A stretch of 64,000 nt of DNA from Tropicimonas sp. IMCC6043 (lineage in GTDB: Bacteria; Pseudomonadota; Alphaproteobacteria; Rhodobacterales; Rhodobacteraceae): the NCBI RefSeq assembly GCF_004146235.1, contig NZ_SELO01000002.1:346672-410671 (forward strand). Reading direction: 5' to 3'. The translations under genes were made by a program, and so were the position numbers. The notes under the pieces are model-generated. The model saw nothing but the letters and a program-made list of their open reading frames with translations. It was not told where the DNA came from and did no database searches. Below, piece by piece: positions 1 to 9,326 of this stretch (positions are counted from its first letter, which is position 1; each line of letters begins with the position of its first letter).

Positions 1-2
1 TC

Positions 3-146
3 GACCAGGCGATCCGCATGGCCGATGCCTGGCCAAAGGCGGAGTTGACGGTGACAGCGGGCAGCCACCATTTCGACGTGATCGAGCCGCTGGCCGATCC
101 CCAAAGCGCAATGGTGGGGAGGTTGCTCTCAATGGCCGAAGGCTGA
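3..146 (+). CDS. alpha/beta hydrolase, C-terminal fragment
   Basis: Only the last 47 codons are present; the gene enters from the left edge and ends with TGA at 144-146. The visible residues contain GSHHFDVIEPLADP, which resembles the end of alpha/beta hydrolases of the arylformamidase/esterase type, where the catalytic histidine sits in a G-x-H-H-F context just before a final helix. The nucleophile elbow and the acid residue lie outside the window, so the substrate cannot be named. The family is inferred from this tail alone. Confidence 0.5.
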   Translation, partial: DQAIRMADAWPKAELTVTAGSHHFDVIEPLADPQSAMVGRLLSMAEG

Positions 147-166
147 GGTAAGCGTCGTTGCTGGTG

Positions 167-355
167 CTAGCGGCGGACCGCCCTGCGCCCCGCGCGCTGC
201 GATCGCGACGTGTTCCAGTCGAGGATCTTCGAACGTCGGGCAATCTGGTGTTCGTCATAGGCGATCCGGACCGAACGCACCAACTCGTTCGAGAACTCGC
301 AAACAAAGAGTGCCGGATGGCGCAGGATCGAACGTAGCATTGGCAGCATTTGCAT
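167..355 (-). CDS. possible small hypothetical protein
   Basis: A 62-codon frame opens with MQMLPMLRSILRHP and ends in an arginine-rich tail. Third positions are mostly G or C, as in the neighbouring genes, but the upstream GGCGGGG is a poor ribosome binding site and no family is recognised. An in-frame ATG further upstream (to base 481) would add 42 unlikely residues. It may instead be noncoding spacer between the hydrolase and the secreted-protein gene. Confidence 0.28.
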   Translation of the reverse strand: MQMLPMLRSILRHPALFVCEFSNELVRSVRIAYDEHQIARRSKILDWNTSRSQRAGRRAVRR

Positions 356-493
356 CACGGCCCCGCCTGATGTGAGGAGAACAGGTGACCAAACTAGGCG
401 GAAATCACGGCAGAAATTGGGCCGATTGTCGCCCGCGGGAAAACGCTGTGTCGTCGAAACGGCCCCCCGGAAACGCATCACAGTCGGAGGAAA

Positions 494-1051
494 TCAGCGT
501 CCGAAACCCGCCATCGCCTCGAAATCGATCTGTCCGAGGATCGGTTGCATCACCTCGACCGGCGCGCCGCGGGCTTGGATCAGGATCCGGTTGTCGACCA
601 GCCCCGTCAGCTCGCCATCCTGGTCCATGAACATCTCCGAACCGATCTGGACCCGCTTGCCGATCATCAGGCCGGCGCCGCTCAGCATGCCCGCAAACCC
701 CTGCACCATCGCGTTGTCGGCCATCAGCATCACATTGAAGCGGTCCTTGCCGCTGGCATAGGTCGCCTCCGCGCCGACGCCGCCGCCAAACATCGCCATT
801 GCCGCGCCCATGTCGGTCTTGACCTCGCGGGTCCATCCGGTGGGTGGATTGGGCAGGAATTCGGTGAGACCCGCAGTCTTCATCTCGCGTATCAGCAGCT
901 GGGCATAGGCCAGCTCTTCGAGCGCCTGCTGGATATTGCCGCCCTCGTAGGCCACGCGCGCCGCATCGAGGGTCTCGAGCACCTCGTCCGCCCGTGACGC
1001 GAGCGGAACGGTCGCGAGCGCGAGCGCGGCGGCAAGGACGATACGACTCAT
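494..1051 (-). CDS. secreted hypothetical protein (185 aa)
   Basis: The protein starts with a clear Sec signal peptide (residues 1-21, hydrophobic core LAAALALATVPLA, cleavage near ASRA-DE), so it should act in the periplasm. The mature part begins with a helical, acidic stretch and continues with Gly/Met-rich beta-like segments (GLMIGKRVQIGSEMFMDQDG). A CGGAG ribosome binding site sits 6 nt before the ATG. It is the last gene of the minus-strand run after the P1 peptidase (55-bp gap). No named domain or active-site motif is recognised; the function is unknown. Confidence 0.72.
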   Translation of the reverse strand: MSRIVLAAALALATVPLASRADEVLETLDAARVAYEGGNIQQALEELAYAQLLIREMKTAGLTEFLPNPPTGWTREVKTDMGAAMAMFGGGVGAEATYASGKDRFNVMLMADNAMVQGFAGMLSGAGLMIGKRVQIGSEMFMDQDGELTGLVDNRILIQARGAPVEVMQPILGQIDFEAMAGFGR

Positions 1052-1106
1052 GGGAACTCCGGAAACGACGTGGCCGCCGGCATGCTAGCCGAGCCGGCAA
1101 CGCTGC

Positions 1107-2108
1107 TCAATTGCCGGTGGTGCCCGCGGCGCCGAATTTCTCCGACCAGCAGGGGACGGGATCGCCCGGCGCCGGGCGCGCCGCGAAGACGCCGCGGGCG
1201 ATGGCCCGCGCGAGGCAGGTCGCGGCAGCATGACCGAGCGCCATCGGCGTCAGCACCGGGTCGGGCATACGCTGCGCGCCGGTGGCGGCAGCAAAGACCA
1301 AGTCGCCATCATAGGGCGTGTGCGAGGGCACGAGGGCGCGGGCCATGCCGTCATGCGCCGCGGTCGCCATCCGCTGCGCCTCGGCCTGGGTCAGCGCGGC
1401 ATCGGTAGCGACGATCGCGATGGTGGTGGCTTGGCCGTGCTTGAAGCCCGGCTCGGCGGCCGGGTCATGCGCTCGGACCGGCCCGAGCCCGCCGAACTCT
1501 CCCCCGAACTCCCACGCGCCGGCCCAGAATTCCGGCCCCGCGCCGACGGCGTCGCCGAGCGCATTGACCGCCACCAGCGCGCCGACGTTGATGCCGCAAT
1601 CGAGCACCAGCGAGGCCGAGCCCAGCCCGCCCTTCAGGCTGCGCGTCGTGGCGCCGGTGCCCGCCCCTTCGCTGCCGAGCGCGAATGACGTGCTCGCCGC
1701 CGCCAGCGCCGCCGCGCCGAGCGCCTTGTAGGGGTTCTCGGTCCAGCCCTTGTCACCGCCATTGAGCAGGTCGAAGAGGATCGCGCCGGGGACGATGGGC
1801 ACGCGCTGGCCGCCGACATCGAAGCCGCGCCCCTTCGCGCGCAGTGCATCGACCACTCCCGACGCCGCGTCGAGCCCGAAGGCCGAGCCACCCGAGAGCA
1901 CCAGTGCATCGACCTGCTGCACGATCTTGTCGGGCGCGAGGAGGTCGGTCTCCCGCGTGCCCGGCGCGCCGCCCATAACATGGACCGCCGCCGTGAAGGG
2001 TGCGTCTCCGAGGAGCACGCTCACGCCGCTCCTGACCGTGTCGTCGCGCGCGTTGCCGACCTTCAGGCCCGCTACGTCGGTGATCAGGTTACGCGCGCCC
2101 GGTTGCAT
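1107..2108 (-). CDS. P1 family peptidase (DmpA/NylC-type N-terminal nucleophile hydrolase)
   Basis: The 333-residue protein has the hallmarks of MEROPS S58 (P1): an N-terminal ITDVAGLKVGNA, VLSGGSAFGLDAASGV, the glycine-rich GAGTGATTRSLKGGLGSAS, and IAIVATDAALT near residue 240. Members are synthesised as one chain and cleave themselves before a Ser/Thr that becomes the N-terminal nucleophile of aminopeptidases or amide hydrolases. The threonine in VATDA is the likely nucleophile by analogy with NylC; this is inferred. Its ATG shares one base with the stop of the upstream SDR gene (TGATG), so the two are probably translationally coupled. The natural substrate is unknown. Confidence 0.85.
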   Translation of the reverse strand: MQPGARNLITDVAGLKVGNARDDTVRSGVSVLLGDAPFTAAVHVMGGAPGTRETDLLAPDKIVQQVDALVLSGGSAFGLDAASGVVDALRAKGRGFDVGGQRVPIVPGAILFDLLNGGDKGWTENPYKALGAAALAAASTSFALGSEGAGTGATTRSLKGGLGSASLVLDCGINVGALVAVNALGDAVGAGPEFWAGAWEFGGEFGGLGPVRAHDPAAEPGFKHGQATTIAIVATDAALTQAEAQRMATAAHDGMARALVPSHTPYDGDLVFAAATGAQRMPDPVLTPMALGHAAATCLARAIARGVFAARPAPGDPVPCWSEKFGAAGTTGN

Positions 2109-2848
2109 CAGATGCAGCGCCCGCCATCGACCCGCAGTATCGCGCCGGTCACCATGCTGGCCTCGTCGGAGCAGAGATAGCAGGCGGCGTTGCCCATGTC
2201 CTCGGGCGTCGAGAAGCGGCCGATCGGGATGGTGGCGAGGAATTTCGCCCGCATCTCGGGCGTGTCCTGCCCCAGGAAGGAAGCCAGCAGCGGCGTCTCG
2301 CCGGCCACCGGTGCGAGGGCGTTGACGCGGATGCCGAACGGCGCCAGTTCGACCGCCATTGTCTCGGTGGCGGTGATCATCCAGCCCTTGGAGGCGTTGT
2401 ACCAGTTGAGCCGAGGCCGCGGCGAGACGCCGGCCGTGGAGGCGACGTTGAGGATCGCGCCGCTTCCCGCGTCCTTCATATGCGGCACCAGGTAGAGCGC
2501 GGTGAGATAGACCGACTTGGCGTTGACCGAGAGCACCCGGTCGAACTCGACTTCGCTGATCTCCTCGAGTGGTGCCGGCAGATGCGTGATTCCGGCATTG
2601 TTGACAAGGATGTCGACTGTGCCGAAGGAACGGATCGCGACATCGGCCATCTCCTGCACCGACTCCCGCGAGGAGACGTCCGTCGCCTGCGCGATGCCGC
2701 CGATCTCGCTGGCGACCGCCGCCGCCGCCTCGGCGTTGATGTCAGCAACCATGACGCGCGCGCCCTCGGCGGCAAATTTGCGCGCAATGCCGGCGCCGAA
2801 GCCCGACCCTCCGCCGGTCACGATCGCTGTCTTTCCGTCCATCCGCAT
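2108..2848 (-). CDS. SDR family oxidoreductase
   Basis: A 246-residue classical short-chain dehydrogenase. Visible motifs are the cofactor loop TGGGSGFGAGIA near residue 12, the structural NNAG, the catalytic serine in NVASTAG and the YxxxK pair in YNASKG. The acidic VADINAE after the second strand suggests NAD rather than NADP preference. Family members reduce 3-oxoacyl or other carbonyl groups; the substrate cannot be read from sequence. ATG at 2848 is preferred because the upstream in-frame residues look like shadow sequence. The gene lies 59 bp after ackA and overlaps the P1 peptidase start by one base, suggesting an ackA-SDR-peptidase operon. Confidence 0.88.
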   Translation of the reverse strand: MRMDGKTAIVTGGGSGFGAGIARKFAAEGARVMVADINAEAAAAVASEIGGIAQATDVSSRESVQEMADVAIRSFGTVDILVNNAGITHLPAPLEEISEVEFDRVLSVNAKSVYLTALYLVPHMKDAGSGAILNVASTAGVSPRPRLNWYNASKGWMITATETMAVELAPFGIRVNALAPVAGETPLLASFLGQDTPEMRAKFLATIPIGRFSTPEDMGNAACYLCSDEASMVTGAILRVDGGRCI

Positions 2849-2907
2849 GGCCTGTCTCCTCCACTGTGCAGGCGCAGGAGACACCGGCGCGCGCCGGACC
2901 TCAACCG

Positions 2908-4116
2908 CTATTCGGCGGCGCGGTCGGATTGCGCACCGCCGCGGAGTTCCGCAGAGACCGCGCGCGCGATCACCCGTTCCTCGTCGGTGCGGATCACCAG
3001 AACCTTGACCGGCCCGGTGCCAATGTCCTCGGTGCCGCGGCGCCGGTTGGCTTCGATGTCCAGGGAGATGCCGAGAAAGCCGAGATCCTCGCAAACCTGC
3101 TCGCGAATTTGCCAGGCGTTCTCGCCGATGCCGCCGGTGAAGACCAGCGCGTCAATCCCGCCGCCCAGGGCCGCCAGCGCGCCGATCTCGTGCTTCACCC
3201 TCGCGACGAAGTAGGCCACCGCTTCCCTGGCACTCTCGGTATCGGCCGCATCGCCCTCGAGCAGCGTGCGCATATCGTTGGAGATGCCCGACATCCCGAG
3301 CAGGCCGGATTTCTTGTAGATCAGGTCCGAGATGTCCTTCGTCGACATCCCGTGCTGGTCCATCAGGTAGAGGATCACGGAGGGATCGAGCTGGCCTGTG
3401 CGGGTGCCCATCGGCAGGCCGTCGACCGCCGAGAACCCCATTGAGGAGGCGATCGATCGTCGGCCCCGGACGCAGCACATCGAGGCGCCGTTGCCGAGAT
3501 GGGCGATCACCATGCGGGCGTCCGCCAGGTCGGCATAGGTGTTCGCGACATGGCCCGAGACATAGTCATAGGAGAGGCCGTGGAATCCGTAGCGGCGTAC
3601 GCCTTCCTCGAAATACTGCCGCGGCAGCGCGTAGGTGTCGTTGACGAAGGGATGCGCGCGGTGGAAAGCGGTGTCGAAACAGCCGACCTGAATCGCATCC
3701 GGAAACGCCTCCATCGCCGCGCGGATCCCGGCGAGGTTGTGCGGCTGGTGCAGCGGGGCTAGCGGCTCGAGCTTTGCGAGCTCCTCCAGCAGCGCCGCGT
3801 CGAGTCGAACCGGCTCCTCCTGCGCGACTCCGCCATGTACGATCCGGTGGCCGACGCCGACGACCGTCTGTGTCCCGATGACCGGGCGGATCGCCTCGAG
3901 GATTGCCCGGAGCCCGGACGTGTGGTCGGCCTGTCCGAGCTGAGTCTCGGAGGTCCGGCCATCGTGCTTCAGGATCAACGTGGCGTCGGGGCCAAGCCCG
4001 TCGATCTGTCCCACCGCAACGCCTACGGGATCGCCGCTGCTGACCTGGTCGCTGTTGAGGTAAACGGAAAACTTGATCGAACTGGACCCGGCATTCAGCG
4101 TCAGGATCGCGGACAT
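2908..4116 (-). CDS. ackA: acetate kinase
   Basis: The 402-residue enzyme interconverts acetate plus ATP and acetyl phosphate plus ADP in the cytosol. It shows the ASKHA signature LTLNAGSSSIKFSVY near the N terminus, the central FDTAFHRAHP, the HLGNGASMC segment, and FTGGIGENAWQIR near the C terminus. Length matches the usual 395-410. The start at 4116 is supported by AAGGAG just upstream. No phosphotransacetylase gene is visible nearby, so its partner must be elsewhere; the downstream neighbours are an SDR enzyme and a P1 peptidase. Confidence 0.95.
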   Translation of the reverse strand: MSAILTLNAGSSSIKFSVYLNSDQVSSGDPVGVAVGQIDGLGPDATLILKHDGRTSETQLGQADHTSGLRAILEAIRPVIGTQTVVGVGHRIVHGGVAQEEPVRLDAALLEELAKLEPLAPLHQPHNLAGIRAAMEAFPDAIQVGCFDTAFHRAHPFVNDTYALPRQYFEEGVRRYGFHGLSYDYVSGHVANTYADLADARMVIAHLGNGASMCCVRGRRSIASSMGFSAVDGLPMGTRTGQLDPSVILYLMDQHGMSTKDISDLIYKKSGLLGMSGISNDMRTLLEGDAADTESAREAVAYFVARVKHEIGALAALGGGIDALVFTGGIGENAWQIREQVCEDLGFLGISLDIEANRRRGTEDIGTGPVKVLVIRTDEERVIARAVSAELRGGAQSDRAAE

Positions 4117-4265
4117 CTCACCACTCCTTTGGATCGTCTGGACGGGCCCGGCATCGCGGGCGCCCGAGGGCGCCGCCACGGCATCGACCTACTGCGCTGC
4201 GGCGAGCGGTGCAACCGGAGCCCGCGAAGGCGTCGGACGGGCGCGCGTCCGGTGCGGCTTCCCTA

Positions 4266-5375
4266 TTACCCCGCGGGATGCGCCAGCGCGAGGTTCAGGC
4301 TCCGGCTCTCGCCGGTGAGTGGCCGCGACCAGAGCGCGGCGAACCGCTCGCGGAGCCCCGCCCCGGAATGCAGAATGTCGTGGACCGCACGGCAGACCGG
4401 CATTTCGATACCAATCCGGTCCGCGAGATCGATGACCGAGATCGCATTGATCTCGCCCTCCACCACCACGCTGGTGCCGTTGAAGACGTTCTCGCGCTCG
4501 ACTCCGCGGCCGAGCTGGACGCCGAAACTCATGTTGCGCGACGTGGTCGAGGAGCAGGTGAGCGTGAGATCGCCGATACCGGCAAGCCCGGCGATGGTCT
4601 CTCGCCGCCCGCCGAGCGCCTCGGCCAGCGCTTTCATCTCGTCTATCCCCCAGGTGATCAGCGCCGCGCGGGTGTTCTCGGCATAGCCCGCTCCGGTCAT
4701 CATGCCGCAGGCGATTGCGACCACGTTCTTGACCGCACCGGCCACCTCAACGCCCACGAGGTCGTCGCTTACATAGGGCCGGAAATTCGCGGTGCCGAGG
4801 GTAAGCGCCATGCGTGACGCCGGCGCGGCTTCCGGTTCGCGGCGATGCGCCTGGGCGAACGGGAAGGCGAGGGTGATGGCGGTGGGATGGTCGAGCGCCA
4901 CTTCGCGGGCGAAGGTCGGCCCGGAGAGCGCGCCGATCTGGTGGCCGGGCAATTCCTCGCCGGCCACCTCGCTCAGGAGCTTGCCCGAATGCGTCTCGAT
5001 CCCCTTTGCGCAGAGGACAACCGGCGCACCCGCTGGAACATGCGGCGCGATCTGCCGGCAGATCCCGCGCAGCGTCTCAGAGGGCGTGACCACGAGCACC
5101 GCCGCGGCACCGTCCAGCGCCTCCGCCATGTCCGTGGTGGCGAGGATCCCGTCGGGCAGCCGGACATGCGGCAGGTAGCGCATGTTGCACCCTGTGTTGC
5201 GGATCGTGGCGATGTCGACCTCGTTGCGTCCCCAGAGCCGGGCGGCGCGGCCCGCCTTGCGCGCCACCGCCGCCAGCGCCGTGCCCCAGGCTCCCGCGCC
5301 AATCACCGCGACCGAACCATAGGGTTCCGCCGACGCGCGACGGGCGGGGCCGGGCTTGGCCGCGGTTCGGGACAT
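4266..5375 (-). CDS. gpsA: glycerol-3-phosphate dehydrogenase [NAD(P)+]
   Basis: The enzyme reduces dihydroxyacetone phosphate to sn-glycerol 3-phosphate, the backbone for phospholipids. The dinucleotide-binding motif GAGAWG is at residues 26-31; the catalytic lysine lies in GAVKNVVAIACG, and GDLTLTCSSTTSRN is the family C-terminal signature. At 369 residues it is longer than the common 320-340 because of about 20 extra Pro/Ala/Arg residues before the Rossmann fold. AGGAG upstream of the ATG at 5375 supports that longer start. It is divergent from the YihY gene, with about 124 bp between starts. Confidence 0.95.
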   Translation of the reverse strand: MSRTAAKPGPARRASAEPYGSVAVIGAGAWGTALAAVARKAGRAARLWGRNEVDIATIRNTGCNMRYLPHVRLPDGILATTDMAEALDGAAAVLVVTPSETLRGICRQIAPHVPAGAPVVLCAKGIETHSGKLLSEVAGEELPGHQIGALSGPTFAREVALDHPTAITLAFPFAQAHRREPEAAPASRMALTLGTANFRPYVSDDLVGVEVAGAVKNVVAIACGMMTGAGYAENTRAALITWGIDEMKALAEALGGRRETIAGLAGIGDLTLTCSSTTSRNMSFGVQLGRGVERENVFNGTSVVVEGEINAISVIDLADRIGIEMPVCRAVHDILHSGAGLRERFAALWSRPLTGESRSLNLALAHPAG

Positions 5376-5499
5376 CTCGGCACTCCTGTGGTCGAACTCG
5401 AGGCGCGAATCTACTCGCTGGCGGGGCGGGCGCAAGCACCGCCTGCACCCGCCGCGGCAAGCTGGTAGTCTCGTAAGGGGAATCGGTTGGAATTTGCGT

Positions 5500-6459
5500 A
5501 TGCTGTCAAAGATCCGGATCTACTGGTCCTTTCTCTCCGCGCTCGGCGAGGGGATCGGAAACCGCCATATCGGGCTGATCGCCGCCGGCATCGCCTTCTA
5601 CGGATTGCTGGCGATCTTTCCGGCAATCACATCGCTGGTCACTCTCTGGGGCTTCTTCGCCAATCCCGACATCGTCGCCGAGCAGCTCGCAAGCTACGAG
5701 GCAGTCGTGCCCGAGCAGGCCTACCAGATCCTCTCCAGCCGCGTGAACGCCATCGCGAACGGGCCCAAAGAGGTGCTCGGCTGGGCTTCGTTCCTATCCA
5801 TCGGCGCGGCGCTCTGGGCCACACGGGCCGGGACCGCGGCGCTTGTCGGCGGGCTTGGCGCTGTCTACCGCGCGCCGCCGCGCGGAGGACTGCGCAGGGC
5901 GGCGGTCTCGCTCCTGCTAACGATGGTGCTGATCGCGGTGGCGCTGATCGCGATGGTGGCCGTCCTCGTCGCGCCGGTCCTGCTGTCGCTCCTGCCGCTT
6001 GGCCGCTATTCCGGCCTCGCGTTCTGGCTCCTGCGCTGGCTGATCGGGATCGGCGTTGTGTTGCTCGGGATCGGCCTCTTCTACCGGATCGGCCCCTACC
6101 GACCCGGCCACCGCAGCCCGCTCCTCTCGCCCGGCTCGATCCTCGCCGTCTGTCTCTGGGCAGCGGTGTCGATCGGTTTCTCGATCTACCTGGAGAATTT
6201 CGGTCGCTACAACGAAATCTACGGCTCGCTCGGCGCAGTGATCGCGATGCTGATGTGGTTTTATCTCAGCGCCTTCGTGGTACTGCTCGGCGGGCTGGTC
6301 AATGCCGAGCTCGAGCGGCTCGAGGACCCCGGCGCCCCCGCCCCGAGCAGCGCCGAACCCTCGCCAGCGGACATCCTGCCGCCGCAATCTCCCGACCCGT
6401 ACGCTGCCGAGGAACCCAGGCCGGCGGCGAAGGCCTCAACGCCGAGGCCCGAAGCCTGA
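5500..6459 (+). CDS. YihY/virulence factor BrkB family membrane protein
   Basis: A 319-residue inner-membrane protein with about six hydrophobic helices, including GLIAAGIAFYGLLAIFPAI near residue 25, the family signature in the first helix, and a conserved NEIYGSLGAVIAMLMWFY near the C terminus. Proteins of this family were once misassigned as RNase BN; their role is unsettled. The last 50 residues are Pro/Ala-rich and probably disordered. ATG at 5500 lacks a close ribosome binding site; an in-frame TTG at 5494 is an alternative. The next gene starts 72 bp downstream on the same strand. Confidence 0.88.
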   Translation: MLSKIRIYWSFLSALGEGIGNRHIGLIAAGIAFYGLLAIFPAITSLVTLWGFFANPDIVAEQLASYEAVVPEQAYQILSSRVNAIANGPKEVLGWASFLSIGAALWATRAGTAALVGGLGAVYRAPPRGGLRRAAVSLLLTMVLIAVALIAMVAVLVAPVLLSLLPLGRYSGLAFWLLRWLIGIGVVLLGIGLFYRIGPYRPGHRSPLLSPGSILAVCLWAAVSIGFSIYLENFGRYNEIYGSLGAVIAMLMWFYLSAFVVLLGGLVNAELERLEDPGAPAPSSAEPSPADILPPQSPDPYAAEEPRPAAKASTPRPEA

Positions 6460-6531
6460 CGCCGCGCACCGCTTGCAGCCACGCGCCCTTGCGCCTATCG
6501 AAGCCGCCAGACAGCGACCGGGACCCAGCCA

Positions 6532-7800
6532 TTGTTTGCCTATCGCCTTCTCCTTACGCTCCTGGCGCCGGTCGTTGCGATCTGGCTGGCCCTGCGCCTT
6601 GTCCGCGGCCGGGAGCGATGGAGCGACCTGCGGGAACGGCTCGGCCGGATCGCGCGCGCCCCCGACGGGCCGCGCCTCTGGCTCCACGGCGCCTCCAACG
6701 GCGAGCTGACCTCGGCGCGCGGCCTGATCGAGGCTCTGCTGGCGCACCGACCCGACGTGCAGATCACTGTCACCGCAAACAGCCTGACGGGGCGCGACAT
6801 GGTCCGCGGCTGGTCCCTGCCGCGCCTCAGTGCCTATCTCGCGCCGCTCGACTATCGCGTCTGCCTCTCCCGTTTCCTCGCGTGTCAGCGTCCGATGGGC
6901 CTGGTGCTGATCGAGGGTGACCTCTGGCCGAACCGCTTCGTGCTGCCGGCCCGCCGCGGCCTGCCGGTCGCCATGGTCTCGGCACGGATATCGGAGCGCA
7001 GCTTCCGCATCTGGCGGCGGCTCGGCGGCCCGGCGCATGCGATGATGCAGGCGACCCGGTTTCTGTCCGCGCAGGACGAGGCGTCCGAGGAGCGGTTCCT
7101 CGCGCTCGGCCTCCCCCGCACCGCGTTGCAGCCCCGGCGCACGCTCAAGTCGGCGGTGCTGCTGCCCCCTCCCGAACCTGATGCTCTGGCGCCCTTCCGC
7201 GCCATTTTCGACCGCGAGGAGACCCTGCTCGCCGCCTCGACCCATGCAGGCGAGGAAGCGCAGGTGATTTCCGCCTTCACCGCCGCCCGCGCCACGCGGC
7301 CGGGCCTGAAGATGATCCTCGCTCCGCGCCACAACAAGCGTGGCGCCGAGGTGGCCGCCCTGCTGGAGGCATCGGGCCTCATCTTCGCAACTCGCTCGGC
7401 CGGCGAGATGCCGGGGCCCGACACGGAGGTCTATCTCGCCGACACGCTTGGCGAGATGCCGCTGTGGTATGCACTGGCGGGGTTCTGCTTCGTTGGCGGC
7501 TCGCTGGTCGACAAGGGCGGGCACACGCCGTTCGAGCCAGCGCAGTTCGATTGCGCCATCCTGCACGGGCCGTATCTTTCGAACTTCGCGGAGCCTTTTG
7601 CCGCGCTGGCCGAAGCCGGCGGCGCAGTGCAGGCCGAGGATGCCGACAGCCTTGGCGCCGCCATTACTGGGCTCGACGCACCGCGCCGCGCCGTCATGGC
7701 GCAGGCTGCGCGAGAGGCGCTGGCGCTCGACGACACCGCCGCGCTCGCGCCACTGCTCGACGGGCTCGAGGCGCTCTTCGATTCTGCGGAACGCCGCTAA
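6532..7800 (+). CDS. 3-deoxy-D-manno-octulosonic acid transferase (WaaA/KdtA family)
   Basis: A GT30-type glycosyltransferase that transfers Kdo from CMP-Kdo to lipid A precursors at the cytosolic face of the inner membrane. Family motifs in order: an N-terminal membrane anchor (residues 3-22), WLHGASNGE, IEGDLWPN, SARISERSF, STHAGEEA and GGSLVDKGGHTPFEPA. The usual GGHN reads GGHT here. The only fitting start is TTG at 6532; no better ATG is seen. At 422 residues the length is normal. I infer it completes lipid A-Kdo, but it could be a second specialised Kdo transferase because lpxK is not beside it. Confidence 0.85.
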   Translation: MFAYRLLLTLLAPVVAIWLALRLVRGRERWSDLRERLGRIARAPDGPRLWLHGASNGELTSARGLIEALLAHRPDVQITVTANSLTGRDMVRGWSLPRLSAYLAPLDYRVCLSRFLACQRPMGLVLIEGDLWPNRFVLPARRGLPVAMVSARISERSFRIWRRLGGPAHAMMQATRFLSAQDEASEERFLALGLPRTALQPRRTLKSAVLLPPPEPDALAPFRAIFDREETLLAASTHAGEEAQVISAFTAARATRPGLKMILAPRHNKRGAEVAALLEASGLIFATRSAGEMPGPDTEVYLADTLGEMPLWYALAGFCFVGGSLVDKGGHTPFEPAQFDCAILHGPYLSNFAEPFAALAEAGGAVQAEDADSLGAAITGLDAPRRAVMAQAAREALALDDTAALAPLLDGLEALFDSAERR

Positions 7801-7943
7801 TAACTTCCGGCTCAGTCGATGTCGAACGTCATCGGCTGGAAACACACGGCCCATGACGAGTTCCACTGCGTTATGCCCGAAGTATGCTTGAGCCCTGCCC
7901 TTGTGACGACGACGGGCACTTCGGGGGGCGCGCGGCGGCGTGG

Positions 7944-9023
7944 TCAGACCGAGCGTGCCCATCCCGGATCTATCCGGCCGCGCAGGATGTCGCCAAGTGC
8001 CAGCATGTTGCCGCGGAGCCGCGCCCGGCTGTCTGCCCGCTTGCGCGATCGGACCGAAGAGACCAGGTTCGCGGCAAGGTTGCGCGCGACGAGTTGCAGC
8101 GCCCGGCGCGCAGAAAGCGTGCCTTTCCGCATCAAGTGGATCGGGTTGGCGATCTCCGAGTAGCCAAACTTCAGCCCGGGCATGCGGCCGGTCCTGATGC
8201 CGAGATGCACGCCACAGAGGTGGTCGGACTGCACCAGCCGGCCGAAGGGGGCAAGCTGCCTGGAGAAATCGACATCCTCCAACCAGGACCGGAGCGGCAG
8301 TGCCTCGTCGAAGGCGAGCCCGTATTTCAGCACCGGCCGGGCGCGGATCGCCATGTTGCAACCATGGCCGCTGCGGACATCGCGCAGACGATCCGGGAGA
8401 TCGAGGGCCCCTGCGTCGCCAAGCAGCGCTACGGCCTGCGCGCGCTCGCATCCTCGCACGACACTGCCGTCGCCGATCACCGTACCGGTTGCCACCACAA
8501 CCTCCGGATGACGCTCGAAAAGGGCCAGCGTGTTGGCCAGGTAGTCCGGCGCCATCAGGAAATCGTCGTCGAGACAAAGCAAAATGTCAGCGGGCTGGAG
8601 ATGTCTCAGCATCCTGTTGCGCTGCGCCGAGAGATCCCGCGAACCGATGAGCACGGTGATCGGGAAAGGCAGGTCGGCGAGCGCCACTCGATCGATGTCG
8701 CTCTCCTTCGAAATCGCCAGAAGCAGCAGATCCGGCAACCGCGTCTGCCAAGCGATGCGGCGAACGGACTCGGTCAGAATCTCGCGCCGTCCCACGGTCG
8801 CCATGCCGAGCACCAGCCGCCGGCGCGGTTGCTGTCCCTGCACCCGGGTCGGGTTCGGGCGGTTTTTCGCCTGACCTGTCGTCTGGTCCAAGGAGTGACT
8901 CCTCTGACCTTTCGTCGCGGGGTCAGCGTCGCCGAATGGTTCGTATGCGTATGGCGCGGGCCGGCCGACACCGAGACCGCGAAAGATGTCCGCGCCTGTG
9001 TTTGGCGAAGCGGCATGTCGCAT
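7944..9023 (-). CDS. family 2 glycosyltransferase
   Basis: The GT-A domain begins about residue 70 (LVLGMATVGRREIL); CLDDDF provides the metal/nucleotide-binding DxD, and WLEDVDFSRQL carries the acidic residue of the usual ED motif. About 65 Arg/Pro-rich residues precede the domain, yet a strong GAGGAGG ten bases before ATG 9023 supports the long form. The C terminus is basic (SSVRSRKRADSRARLRGNM). No membrane helix is evident. It lies tail to tail with the Kdo-transferase gene. Donor and acceptor are unknown; a role in surface polysaccharide is an inference from family. Confidence 0.78.
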   Translation of the reverse strand: MRHAASPNTGADIFRGLGVGRPAPYAYEPFGDADPATKGQRSHSLDQTTGQAKNRPNPTRVQGQQPRRRLVLGMATVGRREILTESVRRIAWQTRLPDLLLLAISKESDIDRVALADLPFPITVLIGSRDLSAQRNRMLRHLQPADILLCLDDDFLMAPDYLANTLALFERHPEVVVATGTVIGDGSVVRGCERAQAVALLGDAGALDLPDRLRDVRSGHGCNMAIRARPVLKYGLAFDEALPLRSWLEDVDFSRQLAPFGRLVQSDHLCGVHLGIRTGRMPGLKFGYSEIANPIHLMRKGTLSARRALQLVARNLAANLVSSVRSRKRADSRARLRGNMLALGDILRGRIDPGWARSV

Positions 9024-9068
9024 GGCGTCTGTTCCTCCTCGTCTTTCTCGCTTCCGGTCGGCTCCGGA

Positions 9069-9326
9069 TCAGTGGCTGCGGTCGTCCCAAGCGGTGCGAA
9101 TAATGGTCCCGCTGTCCCGACCGACGGAACGGTTGCGGTCAACACCCACGTCGCACCGGACGCGCTCCCGATACGTCGTCGCCAAACGGGTGACGGCTTC
9201 GCCCGCGCGCCAAGGCAGCAAGCGTGTGACGGTCGACCCGACCAGCGAGACGGAAGCCAGCGCCTTTTCCGGGAAGGCGAAATAGAACACGCGCTTCCGG
9301 ATCGGTTCCTGCAGGAACGCGCTCAT
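9069..9326 (-). CDS. possible small protein, faintly DUF1127-like
   Basis: An 85-codon frame beginning MSAFLQEPIRKRVFYF has mostly G/C third positions. It contains LATTYRERVRCDVGVDRN, which faintly recalls the DUF1127 pattern of an arginine-rich helix followed by L-x-D-I-G. It sits upstream of the glycosyltransferase on the same strand. No convincing ribosome binding site is present before either candidate start (9326 or 9413). It may be a real small gene or chance. Confidence 0.22.
   Translation of the reverse strand: MSAFLQEPIRKRVFYFAFPEKALASVSLVGSTVTRLLPWRAGEAVTRLATTYRERVRCDVGVDRNRSVGRDSGTIIRTAWDDRSH

Noticed and set aside
7870..7930. Inverted repeat CCCGAAGT/ACTTCGGG between the convergent Kdo-transferase and glycosyltransferase genes as a terminator
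   Set aside because: The loop is long (about 40 bases) and no T run follows on either strand.
6436..8577. A minus-strand open frame of about 713 codons
   Set aside because: It is antisense to the Kdo-transferase gene and part of the glycosyltransferase region and contains no recognisable domain.
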